The position numbers and the translations under genes are program-made. A DNA stretch of 37,246 nt, taken from contig DAOPZJ010000025.1 of the NCBI GenBank assembly GCA_035353335.1, forward strand, positions 1 through 37,246. The letters are read 5' to 3'. The notes below the pieces were generated by a model that made no database searches, had not been told where the DNA came from, and was given only the letters and a program-made list of their open reading frames with translations. Shown piece by piece: positions 25,035-33,628 of the stretch; the first letter of the stretch is position 1; the number at the start of each line of letters is the position of its first letter. Source of the stretch: Oscillospiraceae bacterium. GTDB lineage: Bacteria; Bacillota; Clostridia; Oscillospirales; JAKOTC01.

Positions 25035-25078
25035 AAAAAACAGCTGTGAGCAATGAATGTCGATCACAGCTGTTTTTT
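25035..25078. terminator. bidirectional terminator
   Basis: AAAAAACAGCTGTGA (25035-25049) pairs with TCACAGCTGTTTTTT (25064-25078) in a 15-pair stem with A and T tracts on both sides. It serves the DUF1905 gene and the converging permease gene. Confidence 0.92.
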
Positions 25079-25104
25079 TATTTGTAAATATTGTTGACTT
25101 GCGC

Positions 25105-25834
25105 TTATCTGCACCAAATCACCCAAACGAGCACATAACCCGTGACGACCGCCGCGAGTGTGAACGGAACGCTGATCTTCATAAACTGCCCGACGCTGAC
25201 CTCATAACCCTCTTTGCGCAAAATGCCGAGCCCCGCGATGTTAGTCGAAGCGCCGATCGGGGTGAGATTTCCGCCGAGTGTGGCGCCCGAGAGAAGTCCG
25301 AAGTATAACAGCGTCGGGTCGACGTTTAAAAGCGCCGCAATGCCCGAGACAATCGGCAGCATCGTGGCGATGTAGGGGATATTATCGATAAACGCTGACA
25401 AAATCACCGACGCCCAGACAATCAGTGAGTACATCAAAAACAGACTGTTGCCGCTGACTTTGACAAACAGCGCCGCGATTGCGTCCACGATACGTGCTTT
25501 GGTGATACCGGCAATCATGATAAATAGGCCGTCAAGCAGCCCGAGTGTAAAATAATCGACGTATTTGAACGATTCTTTTACCTCTTTGAACTCCTTATAT
25601 TTGATAAGCGAACGGATCATGCAGATGACGAACAGCGACATACAGATCAAGCCGTTTGTAATCGCCGGCTTCTCAGGCAGGAAAGACACAAGGATCAGCA
25701 GCAGGATGGTCCCGAGCAGTATAATGGTCGAGAACATATCCTTGACGGGGGTTCTCTCATTTAATGTGAATCTCTTCATTGTCCTTTCTGAATACGAAGA
25801 TGAGAACCAGCGTCGCAATCAGATGCTTTTTCAT
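25105..25834 (-). pseudogene. ArsB/NhaD-type ion permease, N-terminal half missing and start frameshifted
   Basis: The main frame (25779 to 25105) is the second half of an ArsB/NhaD-superfamily permease, with about six membrane segments. The characteristic motifs FIDNIPYIATMLPI and SGATLGGNLTPIGASTNIAG are present, and it starts at MKRFTLNERTPVKD, a segment normally in the central loop of proteins of about 420 residues. A good start (GAAAGGATAG before the ATG at 25834) opens another frame coding MKKHLIATLVLIFVFRKDN, which looks like the membrane segment and FRKD loop just before that point and stops at 25757. A deletion of the first half plus a frame change would explain it. A short functional half-permease cannot be excluded. 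It lies 78 bases after the glycerate kinase gene on the same strand. Confidence 0.65.
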
Positions 25835-25912
25835 ATTTGACTATCCTTTCACAAGCGGGAGGACTGGTTGACGAATTATTGTAAATATCAGGAATTAGAA
25901 AGGCAAAAAGGG

Positions 25913-27040
25913 TCAGCTCTTAGCGGCCTTGATCAGTCGGCTGATATTTGTCACGGTGTCGCGTAGGTTATCAACAGAAGAAAGCTTCGCCGTCTCGAAC
26001 GGAACGGCCAAATGGTTGATGCTGAACACGGCGGTCACGCCGTGGCTTAAAACGGCTTGGTAATCCGGCGAGATGTCGCCCGCCACCGCAATCACGGGCA
26101 CACCGGCTTTTTGCGCATAAGCGCCGATGCCCGAAATTACTTTTCCGTAAGCGCTCTGGCTGTCCACCCTGCCCTCGCCCGTAAAAATATAGTCCGCGTC
26201 TTTGATAAGCTCGTCAAACCGAACCGTCTCTAACAGCAGTTTGATGCCCGATTTGAGTTCCGAATTGAAAAATGCGGAAAAGCCCGCGGCAAATCCGCCC
26301 GCAGCGCCCCCGCCCTTTAGCGTCAAAATATCTTTCCCGGTCTTTTTTTGTACAATCTCGGCAAAGTGTTTTAAATTCTCGTCAAGCCGCTTGATCATTT
26401 CGGGGGTCGCACCTTTTTGCGGCCCGTAGACCGCCGACGCACCTTTTTCGCCGCATAGCGTGTTTTCGACGTCGCAGGCCACGGTGAAACGGCAGTTTTT
26501 TGCCGCTTCGCTCATGCCGCTCGCGTCAATATCAGCCAGTTCGGAAAGTCCCCCTCCGGTCGGGTTGATCAAAGTGCCGTCGGCCTTTAAAAATCGGATT
26601 CCGAGCGCCGAAAGCGCCCCGACGCCGCCGTCGTTGGTCGCGCTGCCGCCGAGGCCTAGAATAATCTCTTTACAGCCGTGATTTATTGCATCGGCAATCA
26701 GTTCGCCCGTGCCGTACGTCGTGGTTTTTTCGGGGTCTTTAACGGTGATGAGCGGCAACCCCGAAGCGGCGGCCATCTCGACCACCGCCGTCTGATTCGG
26801 AATAATTACATATTCGGCTTCAACCGGGCGGAAATCCGGGCCTGTGACCGTCTTTTTGATGACCTCCCCGCCGAGGACCGAAAAAAACGCCTGCGCGGTG
26901 CCCTCGCCGCCGTCGGCAGCCGGAACAATGATGACTTCACTTTCCGGAAACACCGAACGGATGGCATTCACCGCCGTCTCGCAGGCGGTTTTGCTGGTCA
27001 TCGTAGATTTGTAGGAATCGATTGCGACGACAAATTTCAT
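25913..27040 (-). CDS. glycerate kinase (GlxK/GarK type)
   Basis: This 375-residue protein is a type-I glycerate kinase, which phosphorylates glycerate to a phosphoglycerate with ATP. Visible motifs are MKFVVAIDSYKSTMTS, VPAADGGEGTAQAF, ATNDGGVGALSALG, LKGGGAAGGFAAGF and IFTGEGRVDSQSAYGK. The frame extends upstream to 27154, but that part overlaps the LUD gene; the family starts at the ATG at 27040, 8 bases after the LUD stop. No clear ribosome site is visible, so translation is probably coupled. It is the fourth gene of an operon with an isomerase, an aldo/keto reductase and a LUD protein, which suggests use of a sugar or sugar acid that yields glycerate. Confidence 0.93.
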   Translation of the reverse strand: MKFVVAIDSYKSTMTSKTACETAVNAIRSVFPESEVIIVPAADGGEGTAQAFFSVLGGEVIKKTVTGPDFRPVEAEYVIIPNQTAVVEMAAASGLPLITVKDPEKTTTYGTGELIADAINHGCKEIILGLGGSATNDGGVGALSALGIRFLKADGTLINPTGGGLSELADIDASGMSEAAKNCRFTVACDVENTLCGEKGASAVYGPQKGATPEMIKRLDENLKHFAEIVQKKTGKDILTLKGGGAAGGFAAGFSAFFNSELKSGIKLLLETVRFDELIKDADYIFTGEGRVDSQSAYGKVISGIGAYAQKAGVPVIAVAGDISPDYQAVLSHGVTAVFSINHLAVPFETAKLSSVDNLRDTVTNISRLIKAAKS

Positions 27041-27048
27041 AAATTTAA

Positions 27049-27717
27049 TCAATACCCGAGCTCTTCGCCGACAAGAATCACTTTCGTACGATCCTTGTGG
27101 CGCTGTTTTGCGCTGATCACATAATTGCAGCAGATTCGCCCGTCGCTTGAACACCCACTACCGAATTCGTCGTTGTCGGCCTCCATGCAGACGCCCTTTT
27201 CGTGGCAGAAGGTCTCGCAGTTCAAGCGCATGCAGTTGCAGGGCGCGGCCATGGTCTTGACCCGCTTGGCGGCCGCTTCGATATCCGGCACAATCTTGTT
27301 GTACCCCGCCACCACGACGACACTTTTTGGCCCGTATAATAACGCCGCAGTCCGGTTGGAGTTGCCGTCCACGTTATAAAGCTTTCCGTCGAGCGTGATC
27401 GCATTTGCCGAGCACAGAAACACATCCGCGTCAAAGGTCTTCACATAGACCTCCCGAATCTGTTCTTTAGAGAGCCCCGGAACCGCCCGGTCGAGGTAGT
27501 TGTATTTACCGCTGCGTAACAAGGCGATGATGCCGCATTCGTCAAGCGTGACCGAACCGCCGGACGCGACGGTATCACCTTCACTCAATAGTGATTTGGC
27601 GATTTCGAGCACCTCATTGCGGTCTTTGGCGTAATACCCTTGCATGTTGTTTTTGCCGAGCGCGGCAATGACCTTTTCGATCTGTATTTGAATCAATTTG
27701 CTTTTAATTACGTTCAT
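27049..27717 (-). CDS. LUD-domain (lactate utilisation, LutC-like) protein
   Basis: This 222-residue protein is a DUF162/LUD domain, the family of LutB/LutC in lactate oxidation. The motifs VASGGSVTLDECGI, DADVFLCSANAIT, GKLYNVDGNSNRTAALLYGP and VVVVAGYNKIV are typical of clostridial stand-alone LUD proteins. It has a Cys-rich C-terminal part (APCNCMRLNCETFCHEKGVC, then SGCSSDGRICC) that could hold a metal or Fe-S cluster. The start has GGGTGA 5 bases upstream, formed by the end of the aldo/keto reductase gene, with only 4 bases between the genes. No LutA or LutB is nearby, so its role in this operon is open. Confidence 0.85.
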   Translation of the reverse strand: MNVIKSKLIQIQIEKVIAALGKNNMQGYYAKDRNEVLEIAKSLLSEGDTVASGGSVTLDECGIIALLRSGKYNYLDRAVPGLSKEQIREVYVKTFDADVFLCSANAITLDGKLYNVDGNSNRTAALLYGPKSVVVVAGYNKIVPDIEAAAKRVKTMAAPCNCMRLNCETFCHEKGVCMEADNDEFGSGCSSDGRICCNYVISAKQRHKDRTKVILVGEELGY

Positions 27718-27721
27718 ATTT

Positions 27722-28684
27722 TCACCCGATTAAATTCTCAATCACCGCAAGTTCTTCCTCTTCGAAAGCGAGGTTTTTGAGTGCGCCCGCGTTCTCCGTA
27801 ATCTGTTCGGGTCTGCTTGCGCCGATCAATACCGAAGTGACTTTTCGCAGATTGTAACATAACGCCATCTGCGAGAGCGACTGTCCGCGCGTTTTGGCGA
27901 TCTCGTTGAGCTGTACAGCGATTTTCAACTGTGCCTGCTGCTGATCGGTCAGAGGTTTATCGAATTTGCCGCTCAAATATTTTGAGGTCAGCATCCCGCG
28001 CTCGAGCGGCGAATAGGAGATCGAGCCGATGCTGAGTTCATCCAGCGTCTCGAACAACCCGGCCTTCTCCGGGTTCCGATAGAGCATCGAATAACGCGGC
28101 TGGCAAATCAGGCAGTGCATATGGTGTTTATTGAGTTCCGCCTCAGCTTTAACGGCCTGCACGGGGTTGTAGTTCGAAATGCCGACGTACAGCGCCTTGC
28201 CCTGCCGGACGATGTCGGCAAGCGCCCCCATAGTCTCTTCAATCGGGTCGTCGTCGGACGCGCGGTGGTGATAAAAAATATCGACATAGTCGAGCCCGAG
28301 GTTTTTCAAACTGCGGTCGAGCGAGGCCATCAGATATTTGCGGCTGCCCCAGTCGCCGTACGGGCCTTCCCAACCGAAATAACCGGCTTTGGTCGAAATC
28401 AGCAATTCGTCCCGGTGCGCAGAAAAATCGTTTTTCAAGTGTTTTCCGAGGTTGATCTCGGCGGACCACGGCGGTGGGCCGTAGTTGTTGGCTGCGTCGA
28501 AATGGGTAATTCCGAGGTCAAACGCGGTACGCAGCATCTGCGCCTGAACCCCGAAATCGGAATTGTCGCCGAAGTTGTGCCAAATTCCCAACGAAATCAG
28601 CGGCAGCTTCAGTCCGCTCCTGCCGCATCTTTGATAGGGCATTTTGGTATATCGGTCGCTGTCCGGTATATAAATATCGGCCAT
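27722..28684 (-). CDS. aldo/keto reductase (YghZ/Gpr-like)
   Basis: This 320-residue NADPH-dependent reductase has the AKR barrel. FDAANNYGPPPWSAE contains the catalytic Asp and Tyr, LISTKAGYFGWEGPYGDWGS the Lys, and YVDIFYHHRASDDDPIEET the His pocket. These sequences place it near the L-glyceraldehyde-3-phosphate reductase (YghZ/Gpr) group. VGISNY and SYSPLERGMLTSKYL form the cofactor side. AAAGGAG lies 7 bases before the ATG. It sits 12 bases after the isomerase gene and 4 bases before the LUD gene, which is tight operon spacing. Confidence 0.92.
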   Translation of the reverse strand: MADIYIPDSDRYTKMPYQRCGRSGLKLPLISLGIWHNFGDNSDFGVQAQMLRTAFDLGITHFDAANNYGPPPWSAEINLGKHLKNDFSAHRDELLISTKAGYFGWEGPYGDWGSRKYLMASLDRSLKNLGLDYVDIFYHHRASDDDPIEETMGALADIVRQGKALYVGISNYNPVQAVKAEAELNKHHMHCLICQPRYSMLYRNPEKAGLFETLDELSIGSISYSPLERGMLTSKYLSGKFDKPLTDQQQAQLKIAVQLNEIAKTRGQSLSQMALCYNLRKVTSVLIGASRPEQITENAGALKNLAFEEEELAVIENLIG

Positions 28685-28696
28685 TTATTTTCTCCT

Positions 28697-29440
28697 TTAT
28701 AAGAGCCCGAGCTTTAAAAGTCCCTGCGCCGAGCGTGCGCAGCTGTCGAGCACCGGCATGGTATAGCCCTCCTGCTCTACGATAAAGTGCTTGATGCCGA
28801 TCTGCTTGCCTGTCGTAATCAGCGATTTGAAATCAATGATGCCATCGCCGAGCTCGACGTTTTTCTTTTCACCGTTGATCACTGCCAGCTCTTTGAGGTG
28901 CATTAACACTTCTCTTCCGGCGTACTTTTTCACATATTCCATCGGGTCTGCGCCTGCGAACGTCACCCAATAGACGTCGAATTCAAACGTGACCTTTTTG
29001 TCGGTCTCCTCGGCAAGCAGGTCGATGAAGCGTTTGCTCCCCGCCATGCGGACAAACTCATAATCATGGTTGTGATAGCCGATGGTTACGCCGCTTTTCG
29101 CGGCTTTTTCGGCGGCGTTCGAGAGCAGTTCGGCGATCTTTTTGACGTCGTCCGCTGTCTGCATTCCGCCGCCCGCAAGCACGATGTTTTTGCTTCCGGT
29201 TGCAAGGTTATATTCAATCTGTTCATCAAGGTCTTTGCCGACGCCGTCGGGTCCCACATGCGTGCTGACGGCTTTCAGTCCGCTGTCGTCGAGGATTTTT
29301 TTCATCTCGGCGGCTTTCAAATCATAATACCCGGCAAATTCGACCTCGGTATAGCCCATCTTGCCGACCTTTTTTAAAGTACCCGCCACGGCGTCCTTGA
29401 TGACGTCGCGCAGCGAATAAAGCTGAATTCCGAATCCCAT
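28697..29440 (-). CDS. sugar phosphate isomerase/epimerase (xylose isomerase-like TIM barrel)
   Basis: This 247-residue protein is of the AP-endonuclease-2 TIM-barrel family used for sugar and inositol isomerases. MGFGIQLYSLRDVIKD opens it, YTEVEFAGYY, GYHNHDYEF and FEFDVYWV carry metal ligands, and LMHLKEL and FIVEQEGYT complete the barrel. It is the first gene of a four-gene operon ending in glycerate kinase. GGAG lies 5-6 bases before the ATG, and a TTGTCA-N17-TAGAAT promoter is just upstream. Confidence 0.9.
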   Translation of the reverse strand: MGFGIQLYSLRDVIKDAVAGTLKKVGKMGYTEVEFAGYYDLKAAEMKKILDDSGLKAVSTHVGPDGVGKDLDEQIEYNLATGSKNIVLAGGGMQTADDVKKIAELLSNAAEKAAKSGVTIGYHNHDYEFVRMAGSKRFIDLLAEETDKKVTFEFDVYWVTFAGADPMEYVKKYAGREVLMHLKELAVINGEKKNVELGDGIIDFKSLITTGKQIGIKHFIVEQEGYTMPVLDSCARSAQGLLKLGLL

Positions 29441-29475
29441 GATAATGTCTCCTTCTAAATCCTTGGTTTTAATTT

Positions 29476-29504
29476 ATTCTAACACGCTATTGCCGTTTTG
29501 ACAA
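29476..29504 (-). promoter_or_regulatory. promoter of the isomerase-glycerate kinase operon
   Basis: On the minus strand TTGTCA (29504-29499) and TAGAAT (29481-29476) are 17 bases apart, 35 bases before the start codon. It abuts the stop of the upstream peptidase gene (29513); no terminator separates them, so read-through is possible. Confidence 0.7.
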
Positions 29505-29512
29505 TTGCAATT

Positions 29513-30586
29513 TCACTTCCTGAAATATTGAACTACCTTGTTTTCCGAATCCGATACCATTTCGAGCAACGTCTCGCCGGTCAGAATTTCGGCGGTGTTT
29601 GTTGCATGATCCGTGAGCCGCACAAAGGTCTTGCAAAGAATATAATTTTTAATTCGCAGCATGTTCATCGGGTCATAACCGGTGATCGTGAAATCACCGC
29701 TCTTTAACGACTTGAAAAGCCGCATAAACTCCTCGATCTCGCTCTCGTGCTTCGCCCGTACGGTCAAAATCAATTCTTTAACGCAGCCGATGTCGCCGAC
29801 CGTTGATAAATCTCTCGGTAAATCCGGTTCGAAATTCGCCGCAATCAGCCGCCAAACGGGTTCTTTTGCCCCCGTGATTTCATAGTAAAAATCTATTCCC
29901 ATGTCTTTTGCCGTTAACAGCAAAATCACTCCGGCGTAATACGAAATCTTGCGGATATCAAGCTGCAGCGGAGCAAGCTTGCGCAGTTTCCCGGTGTAGT
30001 CCCTGCACCGCTGGGCGTATTTTTCTTCCGAAATCATTTTCAGCGCCGAAGTGCCCATATAGTCGGCCATTCCCTCAAGCGTTTCTGTCCGATATTCGCA
30101 TTCGACCATATCGCCGATCAGGCCTTCGCGTTTTTGCCTCAGGCCGCAAATCTCATTTAAATATAACCGCTTCTGCGCCGCGTCCGCTGTTTCGTAAGCG
30201 TCCGCAAGCAGATGGTTCTCGGCGAATTTGAGGTTGAAATTCTCGGGGTCATATGGATATCGGATCGTCTTCAAATCGTGCGGATACCGCTTTTCGCCGT
30301 TTTCCTGCTGAAACGCGTGAAACATCTCATGCACCATATCGGCTGCCAGCGTCTCGGCATCCTCTGCCGAAGGGTCGCCAGTGATATTCCATATGGCGAG
30401 CCGTCCGCCCTCATATACAATCGCCGTGTTGCCGAAAAACCGATCGTCGCGCGCGATTTCTCCGTTTTCCAGATACACGGTTTTCTCATCATATAGCGCA
30501 AACGGATATCGGTGAAACCCCTTCCACAATCTTTCGAAATCAACCCGCTTCAAGTTTTCAGAAATCTTTCCAATAAGTTCCCGCAT
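29513..30586 (-). CDS. putative zinc metallopeptidase (HExxH)
   Basis: This 357-residue protein is not one I can assign to a named family. The motif DMVHEMFHAFQQENG is HExxH, and about 85 residues later ETLEGMADYMGTSAL offers a Glu as third zinc ligand, the gluzincin arrangement. No signal peptide or membrane segment is seen, so a cytoplasmic enzyme is likely. AAAGGAG lies 11 bases before the ATG at 30586; the longer frame from 30691 overlaps the regulator gene and is rejected. It follows the AraC-type regulator by 17 bases and probably shares its promoter. The natural substrate is unknown. Confidence 0.7.
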   Translation of the reverse strand: MRELIGKISENLKRVDFERLWKGFHRYPFALYDEKTVYLENGEIARDDRFFGNTAIVYEGGRLAIWNITGDPSAEDAETLAADMVHEMFHAFQQENGEKRYPHDLKTIRYPYDPENFNLKFAENHLLADAYETADAAQKRLYLNEICGLRQKREGLIGDMVECEYRTETLEGMADYMGTSALKMISEEKYAQRCRDYTGKLRKLAPLQLDIRKISYYAGVILLLTAKDMGIDFYYEITGAKEPVWRLIAANFEPDLPRDLSTVGDIGCVKELILTVRAKHESEIEEFMRLFKSLKSGDFTITGYDPMNMLRIKNYILCKTFVRLTDHATNTAEILTGETLLEMVSDSENKVVQYFRK

Positions 30587-30603
30587 AAAAATCTGATCTC
30601 CTT

Positions 30604-31419
30604 TCACTGTTTTCTGTAAGCCGCCGGAGCGAGTCCGGTGAAATTTTTGAATGCCCGCGAAAAATAAAAACCGTCCGAAAAGCCGGTGCACTCGCTGATT
30701 TCTCCGATGGAAAGCCCGGTGGTCTTCAACAGTTCCCGGGCTTTTTCGAGCCGATATCGGAGCAGATAGGTCTGCGGCGGATATCCGGTGGTTTGGTTGA
30801 ACAGCTTTGAAAAATAACTGCGTTCCAACCCGACATAGGAGGCGAGCGCCGCAACCTGCACATCCCTGTGGTAATTGACGTGGATATAATTTAGGGCCTT
30901 CTCGACATAACCGGAGGACTTTTTGCCTCCCTCACGCGGGCTCCTGACAAGCTGCGATTTTTCAAGCTCGGAGAGCAAAAAACACAGATGCCCGGTCAGC
31001 GGCAGATCGTCCGGGGTCTCGGCTTCGAACTCGGCGAGCAGTGCATCCATCAGTTTCGGGATTACGTTTTCCTCTTTCAGCGCCAGCACGGGGTTTTCCC
31101 GCGTGATGCCCTTCTGTTCCAACAATTTCGCAGCCAGCCGCCCGTTGAAAGCGAACCAATAAAACGACCACGGGTCGGCGCTGTCTGTATAATACCACAC
31201 CACGTCGCGTGGATAAATGCAAAACAGTGATCCCCTGTCGACCCGGTGGATTTTCCCGCCGGTCTTATAAAAGCCCTTTCCCTTTTGAATGTAGTGAATC
31301 AAAAAACAATCGCGTACATTCGGACCGCAGGTAAAGTCGGGGACGACATCTTCATAACCGCAATAATGCAGATCGAGATCGCGGTCAAGTGAAGCCGCAT
31401 TGTAAAACTCCATCCGCAT
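30604..31419 (-). CDS. AraC-family transcriptional regulator
   Basis: This 271-residue regulator has an N-terminal cupin-like ligand domain (about 1-150, with YIQKGKGFYKTGGKIHRVDRG) and a C-terminal double helix-turn-helix domain (about 170-271; VAALASYVGLERSYFSKLF, IGEISECTGFSDGFYFSRAF and FTGLAPAAYRKQ are typical AraC blocks). The family usually senses sugars. The frame is open from 31485, but GAGGGG lies 7 bases before the ATG at 31419. It is transcribed away from an MDR dehydrogenase/oxidoreductase pair, which is its likely target, and carries a peptidase gene behind it. Confidence 0.9.
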   Translation of the reverse strand: MRMEFYNAASLDRDLDLHYCGYEDVVPDFTCGPNVRDCFLIHYIQKGKGFYKTGGKIHRVDRGSLFCIYPRDVVWYYTDSADPWSFYWFAFNGRLAAKLLEQKGITRENPVLALKEENVIPKLMDALLAEFEAETPDDLPLTGHLCFLLSELEKSQLVRSPREGGKKSSGYVEKALNYIHVNYHRDVQVAALASYVGLERSYFSKLFNQTTGYPPQTYLLRYRLEKARELLKTTGLSIGEISECTGFSDGFYFSRAFKNFTGLAPAAYRKQ

Positions 31420-31447
31420 TTTATCGCCCCTCACTGCGTTTTTCTCC

Positions 31448-31475
31448 ATTATATAACATTCTTTTAAGATGTCAA
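31448..31475 (-). promoter_or_regulatory. promoter of the AraC-type regulator
   Basis: On the minus strand TTGACA (31475-31470) and TATAAT (31453-31448) are both consensus, with a 16-base spacer, 29 bases before the start codon. Confidence 0.85.
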
Positions 31476-31486
31476 GAAACCACATG

Positions 31487-31541
31487 CGTGCAAATTTAGC
31501 ACGAATGAATTCATTCCGTTTCTGTCGGTTTTTTTTATAAT
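31487..31541 (+). promoter_or_regulatory. operator candidates and -10 box before the MDR dehydrogenase gene
   Basis: Two inverted repeats lie side by side: CGTGC-aaattta-GCACG (31487-31503) and the perfect 14-base palindrome GAATGAATTCATTC (31503-31516). A TATAAT box at 31536-31541 serves the plus strand, but the matching -35 position (31513-31518) is poor and overlaps the palindrome. A weak -35 with adjacent sites is what an AraC-type activator would need; this is inference. Confidence 0.5.
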
Positions 31542-31577
31542 GATAATGAAATTTTAAAATCCTTGGAGGAATGAAAA

Positions 31578-32624
31578 ATGAAAGTTATGATCTATGAGGG
31601 CCCGAAAAAAATCTCCCTCTCCGAAGTGCCCGATTTGCCGCTTGCCAAAAACCAAATCCGCACAAAAACGCTCTATTCCGGCCTCAGCCACGGCACCGAG
31701 ATGAACGTCTACCGCGGCAACGCCCCGTTCTTTAAAAACAAGATGGATCCGGAGACAAAATTATTCGTCCCGGCCGAAAAAGATGCATGGATCTTCCCGA
31801 TTCGCAGCTGTGACCCGGGCGTCTGGTACATGGGCTATGCCAATGTCGGCGAAGTGATTGAAAAAGGCACGGACGTCAAAGGTTTTGCCATCGGCGACAT
31901 CGTGTTTTCGAATTCACCTCACCAGTCGCAAGTCATCCTGAATGCCGCAGACGCGGTCAAACTGCCCAAGGGTCTGAAACCCGAACAGGGGGTCTTTTTT
32001 GCCAATCTCGTCACCGCTTATAACGCGGTGTTGGATACCGAAATCAAGCTCGGCGACAAAATCGCGGTCTCCGGCCTCGGCGTTTTAGGGCAGCTTGTTT
32101 CCCAGATGGTCAAACTGTCGGGCGCGCTCGAGGTCTACGGCGTTGACCTGTTTGAAAAACGCCGCAGTGCCGCGCTCGAAAACGGCGTAGATCAGGTTTT
32201 CGACCCGACCGTCGGCGACGTCGCGATGCAGATCCGAAAACTCACCAATAAAAAAGGCCCCGACTCGGTCATCGAGAGCTCAGGCAGCGTCAAGGGTCTG
32301 CACAATGCCATCCGGATTGCTGCGTCCGACACGACCATCACCGCGCTCAGCTGGTATCAGGGGGCGTGTTCCGATCTCAACCTCGCCGAGGAATTTCACC
32401 ACAACCGCGTCACGATCCGCTGCTCCCAGATGGTCTATATCAATCCGAAATACCGCCACATGTGGGACACCGAGCGCAGAAAGCAGACCTGTTTGGAATT
32501 GATTCAGAAACTCAAACTCGGCAATCTGATCACGAATATCGTCCCCTATGATGAGATTGCAACCGCTTATGAACTCGTCGACAAGCATCCCGCCGACATC
32601 ATCCAAGTCGTGTTGAAGTATTAA
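31578..32624 (+). CDS. MDR-family (zinc-type alcohol dehydrogenase-like) oxidoreductase
   Basis: This 348-residue protein has the medium-chain dehydrogenase fold: a GroES-like catalytic domain, then a Rossmann domain with VSGLGVLGQLVSQMVK and VYGVDLFEKRR. In place of the catalytic Cys of true zinc dehydrogenases it has YSGLSHGTEMNVYRG, as in the subgroup of SGxSxGTE proteins paired with Gfo/Idh/MocA enzymes, so a zinc-independent reaction is likely. GGAGG lies about 8 bases before the ATG. The gene is 12 bases ahead of the Gfo/Idh/MocA gene, and the pair is divergent from the AraC regulator. Confidence 0.88.
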   Translation: MKVMIYEGPKKISLSEVPDLPLAKNQIRTKTLYSGLSHGTEMNVYRGNAPFFKNKMDPETKLFVPAEKDAWIFPIRSCDPGVWYMGYANVGEVIEKGTDVKGFAIGDIVFSNSPHQSQVILNAADAVKLPKGLKPEQGVFFANLVTAYNAVLDTEIKLGDKIAVSGLGVLGQLVSQMVKLSGALEVYGVDLFEKRRSAALENGVDQVFDPTVGDVAMQIRKLTNKKGPDSVIESSGSVKGLHNAIRIAASDTTITALSWYQGACSDLNLAEEFHHNRVTIRCSQMVYINPKYRHMWDTERRKQTCLELIQKLKLGNLITNIVPYDEIATAYELVDKHPADIIQVVLKY

Positions 32625-32636
32625 GGGGTATTCGAT

Positions 32637-33611
32637 ATGAAAATCGGAATCATCGGAACCGGCTGGGTCTCCGGTCTGCATATCAAAGCGCTTCAAAAAA
32701 TCGAAGGCGTTCAAATTGCCGCCGTCGCCGCAACTTCCCTTGACAAAGCGGAAAAAGCCGCTTTACCGATCGGCGCAAAGGCCTACGACGATTACCGCAA
32801 AATGCTCTCGAAAGAGCAGCTCGACGCGGTCTATATTCTCACGCCGCCGCATGTCCACGGCGAACCCGAACTGTTATGTGCCAAAGCTGTGTCTGCGGTC
32901 TTCGTCGAAAAACCCGTCGCCAACAATCTCGAAACCGCACTCAAAGTCGAGCGCGCCTTTGAAGACGCAAAAACCGTCGCGGCCTCGGGCTATATGATGA
33001 GATATTACGAAAGCATTCATTATGTAAAAAGCCTTTTTGCGATTTCGAATGATAAACCCGCGCTCGTCAACGGCAGATGGGTCACACCGATGCCGGGTCC
33101 GATGTGGTGGCGCACCAAAGCGCAGTCGGGCGGCCAGTTCACCGAGCAGTGCACCCACCTCGTCGACGCCGCCGTGTACATCGCCGGGAAAATCACCGAG
33201 GTCTCGGCGTTCGCCGCAAAGGGCTTTATGACCGATGTGAACGGCTACAACGTCGATGATGCAACGGTGATTAACGTCCGATTCGAAAACGGCGCGGTCG
33301 GCAACTTTACGACCGGCTGCTTTGTGCGGGAGGAAAACGATATCGGGCTGCTGTTTTCCTCAAAAACCGCCCGCTGCCGCTTCAATACCTGGGATATGTC
33401 GCTTGAAATCGATCACGGTAAAGGACATCAAGAGACCATCACACCCGAGGGGGACATCTTTGAGATTCAGGCCAATGCCTTTATCAACGCGATTAAAAAA
33501 GGCGATACAGGCGGCCTCCACTCGACTTATCACACCGCCGTCGAGACCCTGAAAGTCACCCTCGCCGCCGATGAATCCGCCTTAACGGGAAAGACGGTCA
33601 GGATACAATAA
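32637..33611 (+). CDS. Gfo/Idh/MocA-family oxidoreductase
   Basis: This 324-residue NAD(P)-dependent sugar dehydrogenase family member begins MKIGIIGTGWVSGLHIKAL (Rossmann GxGxxxxxH). It continues with DAVYILTPPHVHGE and VFVEKPVANN, where EKP holds the catalytic Lys. The C-terminal substrate domain has GGQFTEQCTHLVDAAVY with the usual His/Asp. AAGGGG lies about 8 bases before the ATG. Together with the MDR gene it probably performs successive oxidation/reduction on a sugar or polyol. Confidence 0.92.
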   Translation: MKIGIIGTGWVSGLHIKALQKIEGVQIAAVAATSLDKAEKAALPIGAKAYDDYRKMLSKEQLDAVYILTPPHVHGEPELLCAKAVSAVFVEKPVANNLETALKVERAFEDAKTVAASGYMMRYYESIHYVKSLFAISNDKPALVNGRWVTPMPGPMWWRTKAQSGGQFTEQCTHLVDAAVYIAGKITEVSAFAAKGFMTDVNGYNVDDATVINVRFENGAVGNFTTGCFVREENDIGLLFSSKTARCRFNTWDMSLEIDHGKGHQETITPEGDIFEIQANAFINAIKKGDTGGLHSTYHTAVETLKVTLAADESALTGKTVRIQ

Positions 33612-33628
33612 ACATAAAATATGAAAGA

